Shown piece by piece: positions 1 through 6,219 of a stretch of DNA of 26,883 nt (the stretch's first letter is position 1; every line of letters begins with the position of its first letter). The translations under genes were made by a program, and so were the position numbers. Source of the DNA: a virus; IMG/VR virus record IMGVR_UViG_3300027659_000178, positions 1 to 26,883 of that record; one strand, given 5' to 3'. Below the pieces are notes generated by a model that saw nothing but the letters and a program-made list of their open reading frames with translations, did no database searches and had not been told where the DNA came from.

Positions 1-19
1 TGGCTCCGGACACACGAAT

Positions 20-41
20 GCCCCCCGCTTGCGCGGGGGGC
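20..41. terminator. Perfect GC hairpin, probable terminator
   Basis: Positions 20-28 and 33-41 form a perfect 9-bp inverted repeat (GCCCCCCGC against GCGGGGGGC) around the loop TTGC. It lies just past the stop codon of the minus-strand gene at 48-353, where a terminator for that gene is expected. No clear T-run follows on either strand, so it is a strong hairpin rather than a textbook intrinsic terminator. A nearly identical 20-mer recurs at 535-554. Confidence 0.6.
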
Positions 42-47
42 TTCGGG

Positions 48-353
48 TTAGTAGATATCCTTGCCCCTGCGAACCGTGGGCAACGAGATGACCGTTCCCT
101 CTGGCAGAGGATCGTAGCCTGCCTGCTGTAGGGCGAGAGCGATGTCACACCCCGTCACGCAGGCTATGTCATCTCCGAATTGCGTTTCCCCGTTCACCAC
201 GGTGAACACCATCGTTTCGTCTGCCCGTGAGGCGTGTGAGACGAATAGTTGCTCTCCGTCTGGCAGGGTGACCGTGAATTGCACCCAGTATTCGTTGATG
301 AATGACTGGCGGTAGACCTCGCGCGAGCGGGCTTCGGCAGTGGTCGTTGTCAT
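48..353 (-). CDS. Small hypothetical phage protein (101 aa)
   Basis: I do not recognise this family. The start is taken at the ATG at 353 because an AAGAGGAG ribosome binding site lies at good spacing upstream on the minus strand; a longer reading to 413 would put that site inside the gene. The protein begins MTTTTAEARS and has alternating strand-like segments (WVQFTVTLPDG, TMVFTVVNGE). It has no signal peptide or membrane segment, two cysteines (near CVTGC), and a basic tail (RRGKDIY). It is transcribed away from the repeat-rich stretch at 414-736 and ends at the hairpin at 20-41. An early or accessory small phage protein is plausible, but no function can be assigned. Confidence 0.7.
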   Translation of the reverse strand: MTTTTAEARSREVYRQSFINEYWVQFTVTLPDGEQLFVSHASRADETMVFTVVNGETQFGDDIACVTGCDIALALQQAGYDPLPEGTVISLPTVRRGKDIY

Positions 354-437
354 AGCGACTCCTCTTTTGAATTGTTGTCTGCGACTTGCTGACAGGGTCA
401 ACAATACACCCATCCTCTGCCATCCGCAACCCCATAG

Positions 438-463
438 TTATCCACAACCTGTAGTTATCCACA
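438..463 (+). promoter_or_regulatory. Pair of DnaA-box-like sites
   Basis: Two perfect TTATCCACA 9-mers lie at 438-446 and 455-463 in the same orientation, 17 bp start to start. This is the consensus DnaA box known from E. coli and matches one of the box types in the large array at 5040-5895. They stand in a gene-free stretch. Binding of DnaA is inferred from sequence only. Confidence 0.55.
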
Positions 464-522
464 GGGGGAGGGTGGTGGGATCTGCGTGAGAGTGAGCCCA
501 AATCCAATTCGACCGACCTCCT

Positions 523-557
523 CCCCCCCCCCCCCCCCCCGCTTGCGCGGTGGGTCC
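523..557. repeat. Run of 18 C followed by a second copy of the GC hairpin
   Basis: Positions 523-540 are 18 consecutive C residues. The last six Cs plus the following bases (535-554) repeat the 20-mer found at 21-40, with one change (T for G at 551) that leaves an imperfect stem. Such a long homopolymer is prone to slippage in replication and to sequencing or assembly error, so its length is unreliable. The whole stretch 414-736 has no convincing gene: it holds the DnaA-box pair (438-463), this element and the tandem repeats at 558-701. Confidence 0.7.
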
Positions 558-701
558 TTTCGCGCGCGGCCCCCTCGCCTTCGGCTCGGGGTTCTTTCGC
601 GCGCGGCCCCCTCGCCTTCGGCTCGGGGTTCTTTCGCGCGCGGCCCCCTCGCCTTCGGCTCGGGGTTCTTTCGCGCGCGGCCCCCTCGCCTTCGGCTCGG
701 G
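558..701. repeat. Four tandem copies of a 37-bp GC-rich repeat
   Basis: Identical 37-bp units start at 558, 595, 632 and 669; the fourth stops after 33 bp. Each unit begins TTTCGCGCGCGG and contains the interrupted dyad CCCC-TC-GCC-TTC-GGC-TC-GGGG, which can fold as a short hairpin. The array ends about 35 bp before the gene at 737. It could act as a set of terminators or as a protein-binding or recombination site; the sequence alone does not decide. Open frames running through it on both strands only reflect the repetitive GC-rich sequence. Confidence 0.85.
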
Positions 702-736
702 TGCTAGACTGAAGACTCCAACACTGCGGAGGATTT

Positions 737-1153
737 GTGAGCGAGCAGCTAGTTTTGTTCAGCGTTACTCCGGGGCCACTAAGCCTCACCCAATCAAGCT
801 TCACACTAGACACTCAAGTTGAGCCAGGGACTTGGACAGGAACACTTGCGGTGACTGTAGCCGACGCTCGCGGTGGTGAGAGTGGTTGGGACTTACTGGT
901 CAGCATTGACGGGTGTGACGAGTGGGCAATCAGCCAGGTCGTGCACCAAAGCTCAGCCGTAGGTTCAGCTCCAGGTATGAAGTTGAACTCAAGTCCTGGA
1001 GCCTTTGCAAGCGGTGAGCAGATGACACTGATGAGCAAGGACACACAAGTGGGACCAGCTGGTTCAACTGGTGGGGTATGGGAAGTAACCGTGAAGCTAC
1101 TGGTTAGCGCGGGGGATGCAGCAAAGCTAACACCGTCAGTCAGCTTGTCCTGA
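737..1153 (+). CDS. WxL-like beta-sandwich protein (138 aa), function unknown
   Basis: The GTG start at 737 follows a GCGGAGGA ribosome binding site. The protein is rich in Ser, Thr, Val and Gly with predicted beta strands. The central pattern GTWTGTLAVTVADARG followed by GWDLLVS resembles the core of WxL cell-surface domains (W, then a D-x-R-G turn, then G-W-x-L), but no signal peptide is visible, so it is unlikely to be exported as a classical WxL protein. In a phage it could be a decoration or tail-associated beta protein. It is the first gene after the GC repeats, and its stop is followed closely by the mini-gene at 1163. The family link is inference. Confidence 0.65.
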   Translation: MSEQLVLFSVTPGPLSLTQSSFTLDTQVEPGTWTGTLAVTVADARGGESGWDLLVSIDGCDEWAISQVVHQSSAVGSAPGMKLNSSPGAFASGEQMTLMSKDTQVGPAGSTGGVWEVTVKLLVSAGDAAKLTPSVSLS

Positions 1154-1162
1154 TGAACTACG

Positions 1163-1309
1163 GTGACTAGGGAAGAACTCCTGCAGCGTTTGGTTGATCC
1201 GGATCATCTGATGCAAGATGTGATTGCGGCGTTCATGTGCACGGTAGTGTTCGGCAGACTTCCAAAGCCGTTTACCGTGAAGCTCAGCGCATACCGAAGT
1301 GAGAAGTGA
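1163..1309 (+). CDS. Possible mini-protein (48 aa), hypothetical
   Basis: A GTG at 1163, nine bases after the stop of the upstream gene, opens a frame reading VTREELLQRL... and ending ...LSAYRSEK. It looks protein-like: an acidic/hydrophobic helix (EELLQRLVDPDHLMQDVIAAF), then a basic tail. No strong ribosome binding site is present, so translation would rely on coupling to the gene at 737. Its last 26 bases overlap tail-to-tail with the minus-strand kinase gene ending at 1284, which lowers confidence. Confidence 0.45.
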   Translation: MTREELLQRLVDPDHLMQDVIAAFMCTVVFGRLPKPFTVKLSAYRSEK

Positions 1310-1886
1310 ATCCGCCTTGTGGAGAGATCTCAATTGATCTACGGGTGACTAGATCAGCAGCGTCCTTAACAAGTGCTAAGGCTTGGTCTTGCCACGCAGC
1401 AAGAGTACCGTCGTTGGCAAGCGTGAAGTCGAATACGGCGTCGTGTGAGTGGTCAGCAATTCCGGGGCGAGTGATGTTGACAAGAACACCACGGCGGAGA
1501 ATCACCGCATCAAACTCGTTCGGGTAGTTCAGGTCAGTGATGATGTACTTCTGGCTTGGGGTGTAGTTATGCAGTACGGACTCAATCACAGCGTCTGGGC
1601 CAACGCAGTCTCGTGTGGCCTTAGTAGTTTGATCTAGAAGTCTGGTGATTTCTTCATAGTCTGATTTAGCACGCGCCCATCCCATCTGGTCAATGAGTGA
1701 GCGCAGTCGCATTATCCCGACGCCACCTTCAATAGCAAGGCCAGCATGGATCATCGGGTTCATCTGGTACAGCATGGACTCAGCTGTGGAACCAAAGCGT
1801 ATGTGGCTGTAGCCAAAGTCCTCAACTAATACCTGGGCGAGCGTGTGCTTTCCAGTATGGTCAGCCCCGTGAAGCCCGATAATCAT
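1284..1886 (-). CDS. Deoxynucleoside monophosphate kinase-like protein (copy 1)
   Basis: A P-loop NTPase of 200 aa of the phage dNMP kinase type, which phosphorylates deoxynucleoside monophosphates towards dNTPs for phage DNA synthesis. The Walker A region is G7-ADHT-G12-K13-H14-T15, directly followed by LAQVLVEDFGYS. The start (ATG at 1886) has a GGAG site. The C-terminal half of the second copy at 19582-20469 is clearly related: LVEDFGYS and an NP(M/I)I segment are shared, IITDLNYPNEFD aligns with VIPDVRFENEID, and both keep NDGT near the end. Here the residue after the P-loop Lys is His, where the other copy has Asp, and D-R-F is replaced by D-L-N-Y. It may therefore differ in substrate or activity. 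It is the only kinase-like gene on the minus strand and stands apart from the late genes. Confidence 0.75.
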   Translation of the reverse strand: MIIGLHGADHTGKHTLAQVLVEDFGYSHIRFGSTAESMLYQMNPMIHAGLAIEGGVGIMRLRSLIDQMGWARAKSDYEEITRLLDQTTKATRDCVGPDAVIESVLHNYTPSQKYIITDLNYPNEFDAVILRRGVLVNITRPGIADHSHDAVFDFTLANDGTLAAWQDQALALVKDAADLVTRRSIEISPQGGFTSHFGMR

Positions 1887-1996
1887 ATAGTTTCTCCAGT
1901 TCTTATGGTTTCGCGCACAGTATCACATCTGGTCTTGATTGTGAATGTATGGAGCGGAATCAAGAATATTCGGACCTTAAGTGGTATAGTTCACAT
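1887..1996. promoter_or_regulatory. Divergent intergenic region with candidate promoters
   Basis: This gap separates the minus-strand kinase from the plus-strand gene at 1997, so promoters for both directions are expected. On the plus strand a -10-like TATAGT is at 1985-1990, very close to the ATG, with no good -35. On the minus strand a GATACT hexamer (complement of 1919-1924) is preceded 15 bp upstream by TTCACA (complement of 1940-1945). These are weak matches, reported because of the divergent layout. Confidence 0.3.
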
Positions 1997-2473
1997 ATGG
2001 ATAACATCACCGCGAGTCAGATCAGATCGTTTGCCGCCAGCACTGCTGAGTCACTTGGACTGTCAGTAACTGCAGCTGCGGCAGTAACTCCCGGAGGTGA
2101 ATGCCCGCCTGCAACTCAGGACATCGGCATCAACCTGAAGAACCGCAAGAACGCGATTGATACCGCAAGCTATGGCCCACTCAACCCAGCCGAGCCCAAC
2201 GATGAGTTCTGGCAAGCACTGGCGTCAGAGTGGAATGTTGATGCAGAGTCTGCAAAGAAGCAGCGCTGTGGTAACTGTGCGGTGTTCATCAAGACTCCCG
2301 AGATGCTGGCTTGCATTGAGGCTGGACTTGGTAACGAAGCTGGCAACGAGGCTATGGATGTCATTGATGCCGGAGACCTTGGTTACTGTGAGGCGTTCGA
2401 CTTCAAGTGTGCATCGGCAAGAACGTGCCGAGCATGGGTTGCCGGAGGCCCTGTCACCGAATCGCGCAACTAG
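1997..2473 (+). CDS. Cysteine-rich protein upstream of terminase (158 aa), possible metal or Fe-S binder
   Basis: The start is placed at the ATG at 1997 (MDNITASQIR); an in-frame ATG at 1949 would extend it through the likely promoter region. The last half carries a regular cysteine set: C91-x2-C94, C106, C131, C138 and C144, in the context RCGNCAVF ... GYCEAFDFKC ... TCRAW. The spacing of C-x2-C, a later C and a G-x-C recalls small high-potential iron-sulfur-type or zinc-binding modules found in several phage head-region proteins. No signal peptide is seen, and the N-terminus has an Ala-rich helix. It lies 31 bases ahead of the large terminase and is probably cotranscribed with it. Metal binding is inference from cysteine spacing. 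Confidence 0.7.
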   Translation: MDNITASQIRSFAASTAESLGLSVTAAAAVTPGGECPPATQDIGINLKNRKNAIDTASYGPLNPAEPNDEFWQALASEWNVDAESAKKQRCGNCAVFIKTPEMLACIEAGLGNEAGNEAMDVIDAGDLGYCEAFDFKCASARTCRAWVAGGPVTESRN

Positions 2474-2504
2474 GATCAGCTAACCCCACCGTGAGGGTAA
2501 TACT

Positions 2505-5021
2505 TTGTCTGACTTGAGTTTGGCACAACAGATTGCCGCGCTTGACCCTGAGACTCGTGAGAAACTTCTTGCGGGTATTGACTCTGACTCTTTGCTGTAC
2601 GACTGGAGATTCTGGGGAAGACCAAACCAACTTCTGCCAGACGATGACTCATGGCATCTTGCGTTGTTGCTTGCTGGTCGTGGTTACGGCAAAGGCTTAG
2701 TGCTTGACACTCCGGTTCCAACTCCTACGGGTTGGACAACTATGGGTGAACTCAAGGCTGGTGATGAAGTCTTTGATGAACAAGGTCGCGTGTGCCGTGT
2801 GCTGATTGCACATGATGAGTACGTTCCGGAAAAAGCTTACCGCTTGACGTTCTCTGATGGAACACACATTGATGCGTGTGATCTGCATCAGTGGGTGACG
2901 TGGACATACCGTGACAAGAAGCAGTACTTGCGGCACGCTGAAAGAGATGGTCACTCGCGTATGGGCTACCCTGAGGATTGGGCTTCGTGGGCAGGCGCAA
3001 CTAGTTACACAGATAAGCACGGCCACGAGATTGAGACTAAACCTTACGGCTCAGGTATACGGATCACTCAAGACATTGTTGATACCTTCACTCACCGAGG
3101 CGAGCGACCAAACCACAGCATCCCACTTGCCGGTGCACTACAAACTCCTGAGGCCGACCTTGCCGTTGATCCGTGGGTGTTAGGGATGTGGCTTGGTGAC
3201 GGCTCACGTTCATCAGGAGACTTTACCTGTGCAGCTAGTGACTCGGCTTGGCTTGCAGAAACGCTGATGGCTTCTGGTTGTAACGTGTCACGCATACGGC
3301 CTGATGAGAACCGTGGATGGACTGTAGGGACTAAGGGACTCAAGGTTCAACTTCGTGAGGCTGGGGTAGTAGACAGCAAGCACGTGCCAGACATTTACAT
3401 GCGGGCATCAGAGAGTCAGCGGCTTGCACTGTTGCAGGGTCTTATGGACTCGGATGGGTTCTGTGACAAGCGCGGGTCAGTAGAGTTTTGCAACACGAAC
3501 AAGGGCTTGGCTCTTGCTGTGCTGGAACTTGCGCGGTCTTTGTCTGAGCGTCCTGTGCTTGCGGTCGGTAGGGCGACCTTGAACGGCAAAGACTATGGAG
3601 AGAAGTACCGAGTCACATGGAGACCTTCAAAGCACATACCGTTCAAGTTGCCGCGCAAGATTTCCCGGCTTCATAACCTTCCAGCTGCTCGGGTGTTTGT
3701 CTCTAGGCAGCGTGTGATCACTAGCTTCACTGAGATCACAGGTGCTGAGATTCCAGTCATGCGCTGTATCACTGTGGACTCTCCCAACTCCATGTACCTT
3801 GCCGGTGAGGGGATGATCCCAACACACAACACACGGGCTGGCTGTGAGTGGGTGCGTGAGATGGCTATATCTAAACCTGGATCTCGTGGAGCCATTGTTG
3901 CGCGTACTACTGCTGACGCACGTGACACTCTTGTTCAAGGTGAGAGTGGCATCCTGGCTGTCCATCCACCGAGTGAGCGACCTGAGTGGGAACCATCAAA
4001 GCGTCGTCTAGTGTGGCCCAACGGCTCTACCGCGATCTTGTACACAGCTGATGCTCCTGACCAACTTCGTGGACCACAGCAGGAGTGGGCACTAGCAGAC
4101 GAGGTAGCTACATGGTCGTACGTGCCTGATGCTTCAGGGTTGACTGCATGGGACAACCTTCGCGTGTCAACGCGTCTAGGCAAGAACCCCAAGATCGTTG
4201 CAATGACCACACCTAAGCGGACTCCCTTCTTACGTGAGCTGCTTGAGTTGGTAGAGAAGGACGACGGGATCATCCTTCGCCGTGGATCAACAATGGACAA
4301 TGCGGGCAACCTGTCTCAGGGATACCTTGACACGATCCTTGGATTGTATGAAGGTACGTCACTAGCGCGTCAGGAACTCTACGGCGAGATGCTAGACAAC
4401 GTCGAAGGCACTATGTGGCAGGACGACCTGATTGATCCTCTTCGTGTGAGTCAACTTCCTAGCGGTCTGTCCATCGTCGTCGGTGTTGACCCATCCGTGT
4501 CTGAGAACCCACGAGACGAGTGCGGGATTGTTGTTGTGGGCAGTACACGTGAGCGCCAGATCCATAAGCGTCAAGGCTTTGTGATTGAGGATGCGAGCGT
4601 GCATGGCTCTCCAGGTGTGTGGTCTAGGCGTGTGGTTGCTATGGCCAACAAGTACCGTGCTCCCATCGTTGCTGAAGTCAACCAAGGTGGTGCTCTTGTG
4701 CGCAGTGCCATTCATGGAATTGATCCAACTGTGCGAGTCATTGATGTCCGGGCTCATGTTGGGAAGGCTTTGCGTGCGGAGCCAGTAGTCCTGGCCTATG
4801 AGCAGTTGCGGGTGCATCACTTGGGCATACTTCCAGACCTTGAGTCTCAGATGCTTGGCTGGGTGCCAGGTGAGTCCAAGCGGTCTCCGGACAGGATTGA
4901 CGCACTCGTGCATGGTCTGTCTGCGCTGTTGGTCAAGCAGCCTCCAGGGTTCAGCGCGGGCGGTATGCGGACTAGGTCTGCTTCGGGTAATGTGCCCACG
5001 CCGCCTATTCGCAGATGGTAG
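2505..5021 (+). CDS. terL: Terminase large subunit (TerL) interrupted by an intein
   Basis: TerL is the ATP-driven motor and nuclease that cuts phage DNA and pumps it into the prohead through the portal. The 838-aa reading from a TTG start (GAGGGT site upstream) contains a 379-aa intein at residues 64-442; the spliced product would be 459 aa, a normal TerL length. Splicing joins AGRGYGK to T443-RAGCEW, restoring the Walker A motif GRGYGKT. Walker B is LADEVATW (D532, E533), followed by the coupling motif MTTPK. The C-terminal RNase H-like nuclease shows the expected acidic residues: D662 in VVGVDPS, E724 in VAEVNQGG, and D796/D799 in SPDRIDA. Without splicing the ATPase would be broken, so the intein must splice for packaging. 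It is followed directly by the DnaA-box array. Confidence 0.95.
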   Translation: MSDLSLAQQIAALDPETREKLLAGIDSDSLLYDWRFWGRPNQLLPDDDSWHLALLLAGRGYGKGLVLDTPVPTPTGWTTMGELKAGDEVFDEQGRVCRVLIAHDEYVPEKAYRLTFSDGTHIDACDLHQWVTWTYRDKKQYLRHAERDGHSRMGYPEDWASWAGATSYTDKHGHEIETKPYGSGIRITQDIVDTFTHRGERPNHSIPLAGALQTPEADLAVDPWVLGMWLGDGSRSSGDFTCAASDSAWLAETLMASGCNVSRIRPDENRGWTVGTKGLKVQLREAGVVDSKHVPDIYMRASESQRLALLQGLMDSDGFCDKRGSVEFCNTNKGLALAVLELARSLSERPVLAVGRATLNGKDYGEKYRVTWRPSKHIPFKLPRKISRLHNLPAARVFVSRQRVITSFTEITGAEIPVMRCITVDSPNSMYLAGEGMIPTHNTRAGCEWVREMAISKPGSRGAIVARTTADARDTLVQGESGILAVHPPSERPEWEPSKRRLVWPNGSTAILYTADAPDQLRGPQQEWALADEVATWSYVPDASGLTAWDNLRVSTRLGKNPKIVAMTTPKRTPFLRELLELVEKDDGIILRRGSTMDNAGNLSQGYLDTILGLYEGTSLARQELYGEMLDNVEGTMWQDDLIDPLRVSQLPSGLSIVVGVDPSVSENPRDECGIVVVGSTRERQIHKRQGFVIEDASVHGSPGVWSRRVVAMANKYRAPIVAEVNQGGALVRSAIHGIDPTVRVIDVRAHVGKALRAEPVVLAYEQLRVHHLGILPDLESQMLGWVPGESKRSPDRIDALVHGLSALLVKQPPGFSAGGMRTRSASGNVPTPPIRRW
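2694..3830 (+). mobile_element. Class 3 intein with LAGLIDADG homing endonuclease, inside the TerL Walker A
   Basis: Residues 64-442 of the TerL reading form a protein-splicing element inserted between the Lys and Thr of the P-loop. The N-terminal block reads LVLDTPVPTPTGWTTMGEL, but the first residue is Gly (G64), not the usual Cys or Ser. The signature of class 3 inteins is present instead: Trp at block B position 12 (H128-Q-W130), Cys at block F position 4 (C421 in MRCITVDSP) and Thr at block G position 5 (T440 in PTHN), with terminal Asn442 and Thr443 as the +1 residue. Class 3 inteins use the block F Cys as first nucleophile, so Gly1 is compatible with splicing. Two dodecapeptide motifs mark the homing endonuclease: VLGMWLGDG (D232) and LLQGLMDSDG (D315/D317), both with acidic residues kept, so it may still be active. 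Confidence 0.92.
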
Positions 5022-5039
5022 GGCAGCCCTAAGCTCAGG

Positions 5040-5895
5040 TTATCCACAGCGTTGTCCACATGGTTGTCCACAGGTTATCCACATGGTTGTCCACAGCCCA
5101 GACCAAGTTATCCACAGCGTTGTCCACAGGTTATCCACATGGTTGTCCACAGCCCAGACCAAGTTATCCACAGCGTTGTCCACAGGCCATGCGGCGTTAT
5201 CCACAGCCCAGACCAAGTTATCCACAGCGTTGTCCACAGGCCATGCGGCGTTGTCCACATGGTTGTCCACAGGTTGTCCACATGGTTGTCCACAGGCGAG
5301 CTCAAGTTATCCACACGGTTGTCCACAGGCCATGCGGTCGGCGTTATCCACAGGCCATGCGGTCGGCGTTTGTGCACAGCCAAGACCAAGTTGTCCACAG
5401 CCAAGACAAAGTTATGCACAGGCATCAACAAAGTTATGCACAGGCATCAACAAAGTTATGCACAGGCCAGCTCAAGTTATGCACAGGCATCAACAAAGTT
5501 ATGCACAGGCATCAACAAAGTTATGCACAGGCCAGCTCAAGTTATGCACAGGCATCAACAAAGTTATGCACAGCCCAGACCAAGTTGTCCACAGCCCAGA
5601 CCAAGTTATCCACAGCCAAGACCAAGTTGTCCACAGCCCAGACCAAGTTATCCACAGCGTTGTCCACAGCCAAGACAAAGTTATGCACAGGCATCAACAA
5701 AGTTATGCACAGGCCAGCTCAAGTTATGCACAGGCATCAACAAAGTTATGCACAGGCCAGCTCAAGTTATGCACAGGTATCAACAAAGTTATGCACAGGC
5801 ATCAACAAAGTTATGCACAGGCCAGCTCAAGTTATGCACAGGTATCAACAAAGTTATGCACAGGCCAGCTCAAGTTATGCACAGGTTTATCCACA
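5040..5895 (+). repeat. Array of 47 DnaA-box-like 9-mers, all in one orientation
   Basis: The stretch consists of TTATCCACA (12 copies), TTGTCCACA (16), TTATGCACA (18) and TTGTGCACA (1), all on the plus strand. They fit the known DnaA-box consensus TT(A/T)TNCACA and the actinobacterial preference TTGTCCACA. Start-to-start spacing is 11, 12, 21 or 22 bp throughout, apart from 25 and 26 bp around 5344-5370. Between boxes lie a few recurring spacers such as GCCCAGACCAAG, GCATCAACAAAG, GCCAGCTCAAG and GGCCATGCGGCG. Box types are zoned: 5040-5399 mainly TTRTCCACA, 5412-5572 only TTATGCACA, 5585-5668 TTRTCCACA, 5681-5883 only TTATGCACA, then a last TTATCCACA at 5887. Long open frames through it exist only because the repeat lacks stop codons. 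A replication origin or a DnaA-titrating decoy are the leading ideas; no phage initiator gene is seen in the window. Positions 5896-5999 hold nothing clear except a weak hairpin at 5926-5946. Confidence 0.93.
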
Positions 5896-5999
5896 GGGGG
5901 GTGTGTCTTTTTTGGAAACTCGGGAGGGTGGTCTGAAACACTACCCCTGCTCCAACACCGTGCTAGCGAAGTTTGAGCTAGGGTACGTAAGTTTACAAA

Positions 6000-6188
6000 C
6001 TAGGACTTCTTCCGAGTCTTCTTAGTCTGCTGCCCCTCTGCACTCACCCGGTGCCACGCTGCGACAACAGCATCCTTTTCCTCAACCGTGGGTTCGGGGT
6101 GACACGCACAGTCACACACGGCGTACGTAAAGACGCGAATACAATCTTCGTGACTTGAAGTTAAACACCAACCACTTGGTCCGATCAT
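6000..6188 (-). CDS. Small cysteine-rich hypothetical protein (62 aa)
   Basis: The ATG at 6188 is preferred over the adjoining GTG at 6191 because the AGGAGA site on the minus strand then sits at about 5 bases. The protein has an N-terminal part with Cys-rich segments (GWCLTSSHEDC, then VCDCACHPEPT), a charged middle (VEEKDAVVAAWHRVS) and a very basic tail (KKTRKKS). The C-x-C-x-C cluster next to His suggests metal binding, and the basic tail suggests nucleic acid binding; both are inference. It is transcribed divergently from the fibre gene at 6220 and towards the DnaA-box array, which makes it a candidate partner of that array, though only by position. Confidence 0.65.
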   Translation of the reverse strand: MIGPSGWCLTSSHEDCIRVFTYAVCDCACHPEPTVEEKDAVVAAWHRVSAEGQQTKKTRKKS

Positions 6189-6207
6189 CACATCTCCTGA
6201 ATAAAAG

Positions 6208-6219
6208 TTAGTTAACTAA
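6208..6219. promoter_or_regulatory. 12-bp perfect palindrome TTAGTTAACTAA
   Basis: A perfect self-complementary 12-mer sits between the divergent genes at 6188 (minus) and 6220 (plus), touching the start codon of the fibre gene. A dyad in a divergent AT-rich gap is a typical operator position. An AGTTAGT...ACTAACT inverted repeat with the same half-site occurs at 10021-10047. No regulator is identified. Confidence 0.35.

Noticed and set aside
169-822. Open frames through the GC-rich repeats (169-813 minus, 486-707 plus, 550-822 plus)
   Set aside because: They are low-complexity Arg/Pro/Gly translations of the 37-bp repeat and C-run and conflict with the better supported genes at 48-353 and 737-1153.
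1949-1996. Upstream ATG at 1949 for the cysteine-rich gene
   Set aside because: It would place the coding region over the likely divergent promoter region; the ATG at 1997 gives a more natural N-terminus. Neither has a strong ribosome site, so this is not certain.
5040-5895. CRISPR array
   Set aside because: Repeats are 9 bp, spacers are 2-17 bp and themselves recur, and no cas gene is present.
5926-5946. Hairpin GGGTGGT/ACTACCC as terminator of the minus-strand gene at 6000-6188
   Set aside because: The stem needs a G-U pair and the minus strand has an A-run, not a T-run, after it.
4798-6025. Long overlapping plus-strand frames (4798-5976, 5052-5936, 5060-6025) and minus-strand frames (5040-5270, 5108-5431) over the DnaA-box array
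   Set aside because: The 9-mers and spacers contain no stop codon in several frames, so all frames stay open by composition. The predicted proteins are only translations of the repeat, and no ribosome site supports a start.
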